Shown here: positions 62,884 to 64,000 of the stretch, piece by piece | How the letters are laid out: each line of letters starts with the position of its first letter | Numbering within the stretch: position 1 is the stretch's first letter | Assembly: GCF_963662735.1 (NCBI RefSeq) | Contig: NZ_OY759744.1 | Coordinates: 124,001 to 188,000, forward strand | Source: an uncultured Methanoregula sp. | GTDB lineage: Archaea > Halobacteriota > Methanomicrobia > Methanomicrobiales > Methanospirillaceae | Length of the DNA stretch: 64,000 nt | Direction of reading: 5' to 3' | Translations under genes and position numbers: made by a program | The notes under the pieces: generated by a model | Told to the model about the DNA's origin: nothing | Seen by the model: the letters and a program-made list of their open reading frames with translations, nothing else | Database searches by the model: none

Positions 62884-63333
62884 TTAATCCGCGTCCTGCT
62901 CTGCCATCGTCTGCTGGTACCCGGACTCGATCCTCTTGTTGATCTCGTTCATCTGGGACCGGAGCCGGTCGAGCGTCTCGGCCACCTTTTTCTGGGAGGC
63001 TTCCATCTCGATAATCCGTTCTTTTAAGAACTCGACTGCATCCTTGTTGGGGCGCTCCACCACAACTTCGGCACCAATGGCCAGCAGGACTTTCTCGGGT
63101 TCGAGCACTTTTGCCCGGACACTTGCGCCGCCACCGATCTGGAGGAGAAGCGTGTTGTCCTCTGCGGTGAGCATGGCTTCGAGAGCCTCGATCGCTGCAT
63201 GCGCCTCCAGCCTCCCGTTCTCCAGCAGTTCCAGCTGGCTCATAAAAATCTCTGCCTGCTGACCATATTCTTTCAGGTAATGCTGGAGCGTCATCATTTC
63301 GCGCTGGTCCATTGGTTGCATGGTATTTTCCAT
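62884..63333 (-). CDS. pfdA: prefoldin subunit alpha
   Basis: Alpha subunits (two per hexamer) carry two coiled coils joined by two beta hairpins. LQHYLKEYGQQAEIFMSQLELLENGRLEAHAAIEALEAM is helix 1, NTLLLQIGGGASVRAKVLEPEKVLLAIGAEVVVER the hairpins, and FLKERIIEMEASQKKVAETLDRLRSQMNEINKRIE helix 2. GGGAGGAGG just before ATG 63333 sets the start. It heads the long minus-strand operon. Together with pfdB and the thermosome the window encodes the whole folding relay. Confidence 0.95.
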   Translation of the reverse strand: MENTMQPMDQREMMTLQHYLKEYGQQAEIFMSQLELLENGRLEAHAAIEALEAMLTAEDNTLLLQIGGGASVRAKVLEPEKVLLAIGAEVVVERPNKDAVEFLKERIIEMEASQKKVAETLDRLRSQMNEINKRIESGYQQTMAEQDAD

Positions 63334-63573
63334 AGTCCTCCTCCCTTAAAATGTCCCTGTTTACAGGTAGTTCTGACTCCTGATATGTATGTCTTCCATG
63401 AGCATAAATACATCATTGTGCCCGGAGAATGGCGCGGGGCGGGTAAAAATACCGGTTTTAAAGGGTTTTTCCTGTGATAGGGACTCGTTTTGGCATGCCT
63501 GTTCTCATCGTTTTATAACGGAACAACAACATACAAAGTCACGAATAGCCTGCGGATAACAGGGAGATGAACA

Positions 63574-64000
63574 GTGGACTTTAAAAACAAGGTATTGATC
63601 ATCGGTTATGGGGCAGTATCCAAGTGCATGCTCCCCATCCTGCTCCGGCACGTGAATGTACCCCTTGAAAATATTACGATCATCGATTTCAAGGATAAAT
63701 CGGCAGATCTCAAAGCATGGACAACACGGGGTCTCCGCTTCTTCAAAAAACGGATCACGCCCCGTAACATCCATGAGGTTCTTGCCGAATGTCTTTCCCC
63801 GGGCGGACTCCTCATCGATCTTGCCTGGAACATCGACTGCTGCGAGATTGTCCAGTGGTGCCATGAGAACAATGTCCTGTACGTCAACACGTCGGTCGAG
63901 GCCTGGGACCCCGATGCCGAGAAGTTCACGGCAACTCCCTATGAAAAGACCCTGTACTTCCGGCAGATGAAACTCATGGAGCTGACCCGGGACTGGAAGG
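63574..64000 (+). CDS. homospermidine synthase / saccharopine dehydrogenase-like protein, 3' end cut off
   Basis: The visible 142 residues form a Rossmann fold with KVLIIGYGAVSKCMLPILL (residues 6-24) and an Asp-rich second strand (NITIIDFKDKSAD). They continue with LIDLAWNIDCCEIVQWCHENNVLYVNTSVEAWDP. The last segment is characteristic of homospermidine synthases, which make polyamine from spermidine or putrescine. GTG 63574 follows GGGAGA by 7 bases. The C-terminal two thirds lie beyond the window, so the exact family is not settled. Confidence 0.8.
   Translation, partial: MDFKNKVLIIGYGAVSKCMLPILLRHVNVPLENITIIDFKDKSADLKAWTTRGLRFFKKRITPRNIHEVLAECLSPGGLLIDLAWNIDCCEIVQWCHENNVLYVNTSVEAWDPDAEKFTATPYEKTLYFRQMKLMELTRDWK

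Overview
The window is archaeal chromosome. It carries the thermosome, both prefoldin subunits, the proteasome alpha subunit, RNA polymerase subunits P and F (Rpo4), L15e/L21e/L37Ae, archaeal RNase P proteins, SRP54/FtsY, Pus10/TrmY, archaeal CoaD, a DGGGP-synthase-like UbiA enzyme and an HdrA-like protein. Together with moderately high GC and many lipoproteins and PKD proteins, this points to a methanogen of the Methanomicrobiales (Methanoregula-like). That placement is inference from gene content; no marker was aligned.

Layout. 1-16 kb is mostly envelope genes: a HEAT-repeat protein cut by the window edge, a DUF4349 lipoprotein, PH-like and zinc-ribbon membrane proteins, a YkgJ-type cysteine protein, a Yip1 membrane protein, a 1855-residue SBBP/PKD surface protein, a LUD protein and a lipoprotein with three Cache-like repeats. 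16.1-19.9 kb has tRNA-Asp, an intron-containing tRNA-Tyr, a 2-isopropylmalate synthase family gene, a radical SAM gene and an HD hydrolase. 19.9-24.4 kb is the minus-strand information-processing operon L15e-rnp3-rnp2-psmA-SBDS-L37Ae-rpoP-pcc1-pfdB, without the exosome genes that often sit between SBDS and L37Ae.

24.6-25.45 kb is a scar: an AT-rich orphan gene, a frameshifted transposase tail and four hairpins in a row. Then come nnr-moaC and, divergently, DHH nuclease-PUA-NAC-trmI. 30.3-33.5 kb is the accessory island. It holds an AT-rich two-gene module (nucleotidyltransferase-like protein plus unknown partner), a small antitoxin-like gene, and a CARF / winged-helix regulator split over two frames and followed by a tandem palindrome.

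33.9-45 kb returns to core functions: thermosome, a nucleotide-sugar trio (dehydrogenase, oxidoreductase, aminotransferase), pyrBI, coaD, and a cluster of gamma-carbonic anhydrase, a short HdrA-like protein, MtnA and DUF116. 45-49 kb has UbiA, tRNA-Arg, Trm1, a DRG GTPase and tRNA-Glu. 49-54 kb has small lineage-type genes, an inverted-repeat element, a HEAT protein, a PsiE-like protein and an ABC-2 exporter. 54-63.3 kb has ThiC, DUF1848, then a long minus-strand operon pfdA-ftsY-srp54-trmY-pus10-L21e-rpoF-DUF655-ksgA, joining protein targeting, tRNA T-loop modification and ribosome maturation. A partial homospermidine-synthase-like gene runs off the right edge.

No CRISPR array, rRNA gene or intact insertion sequence was seen. 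The best candidate for an undescribed system is the 30.3-33.5 kb island.
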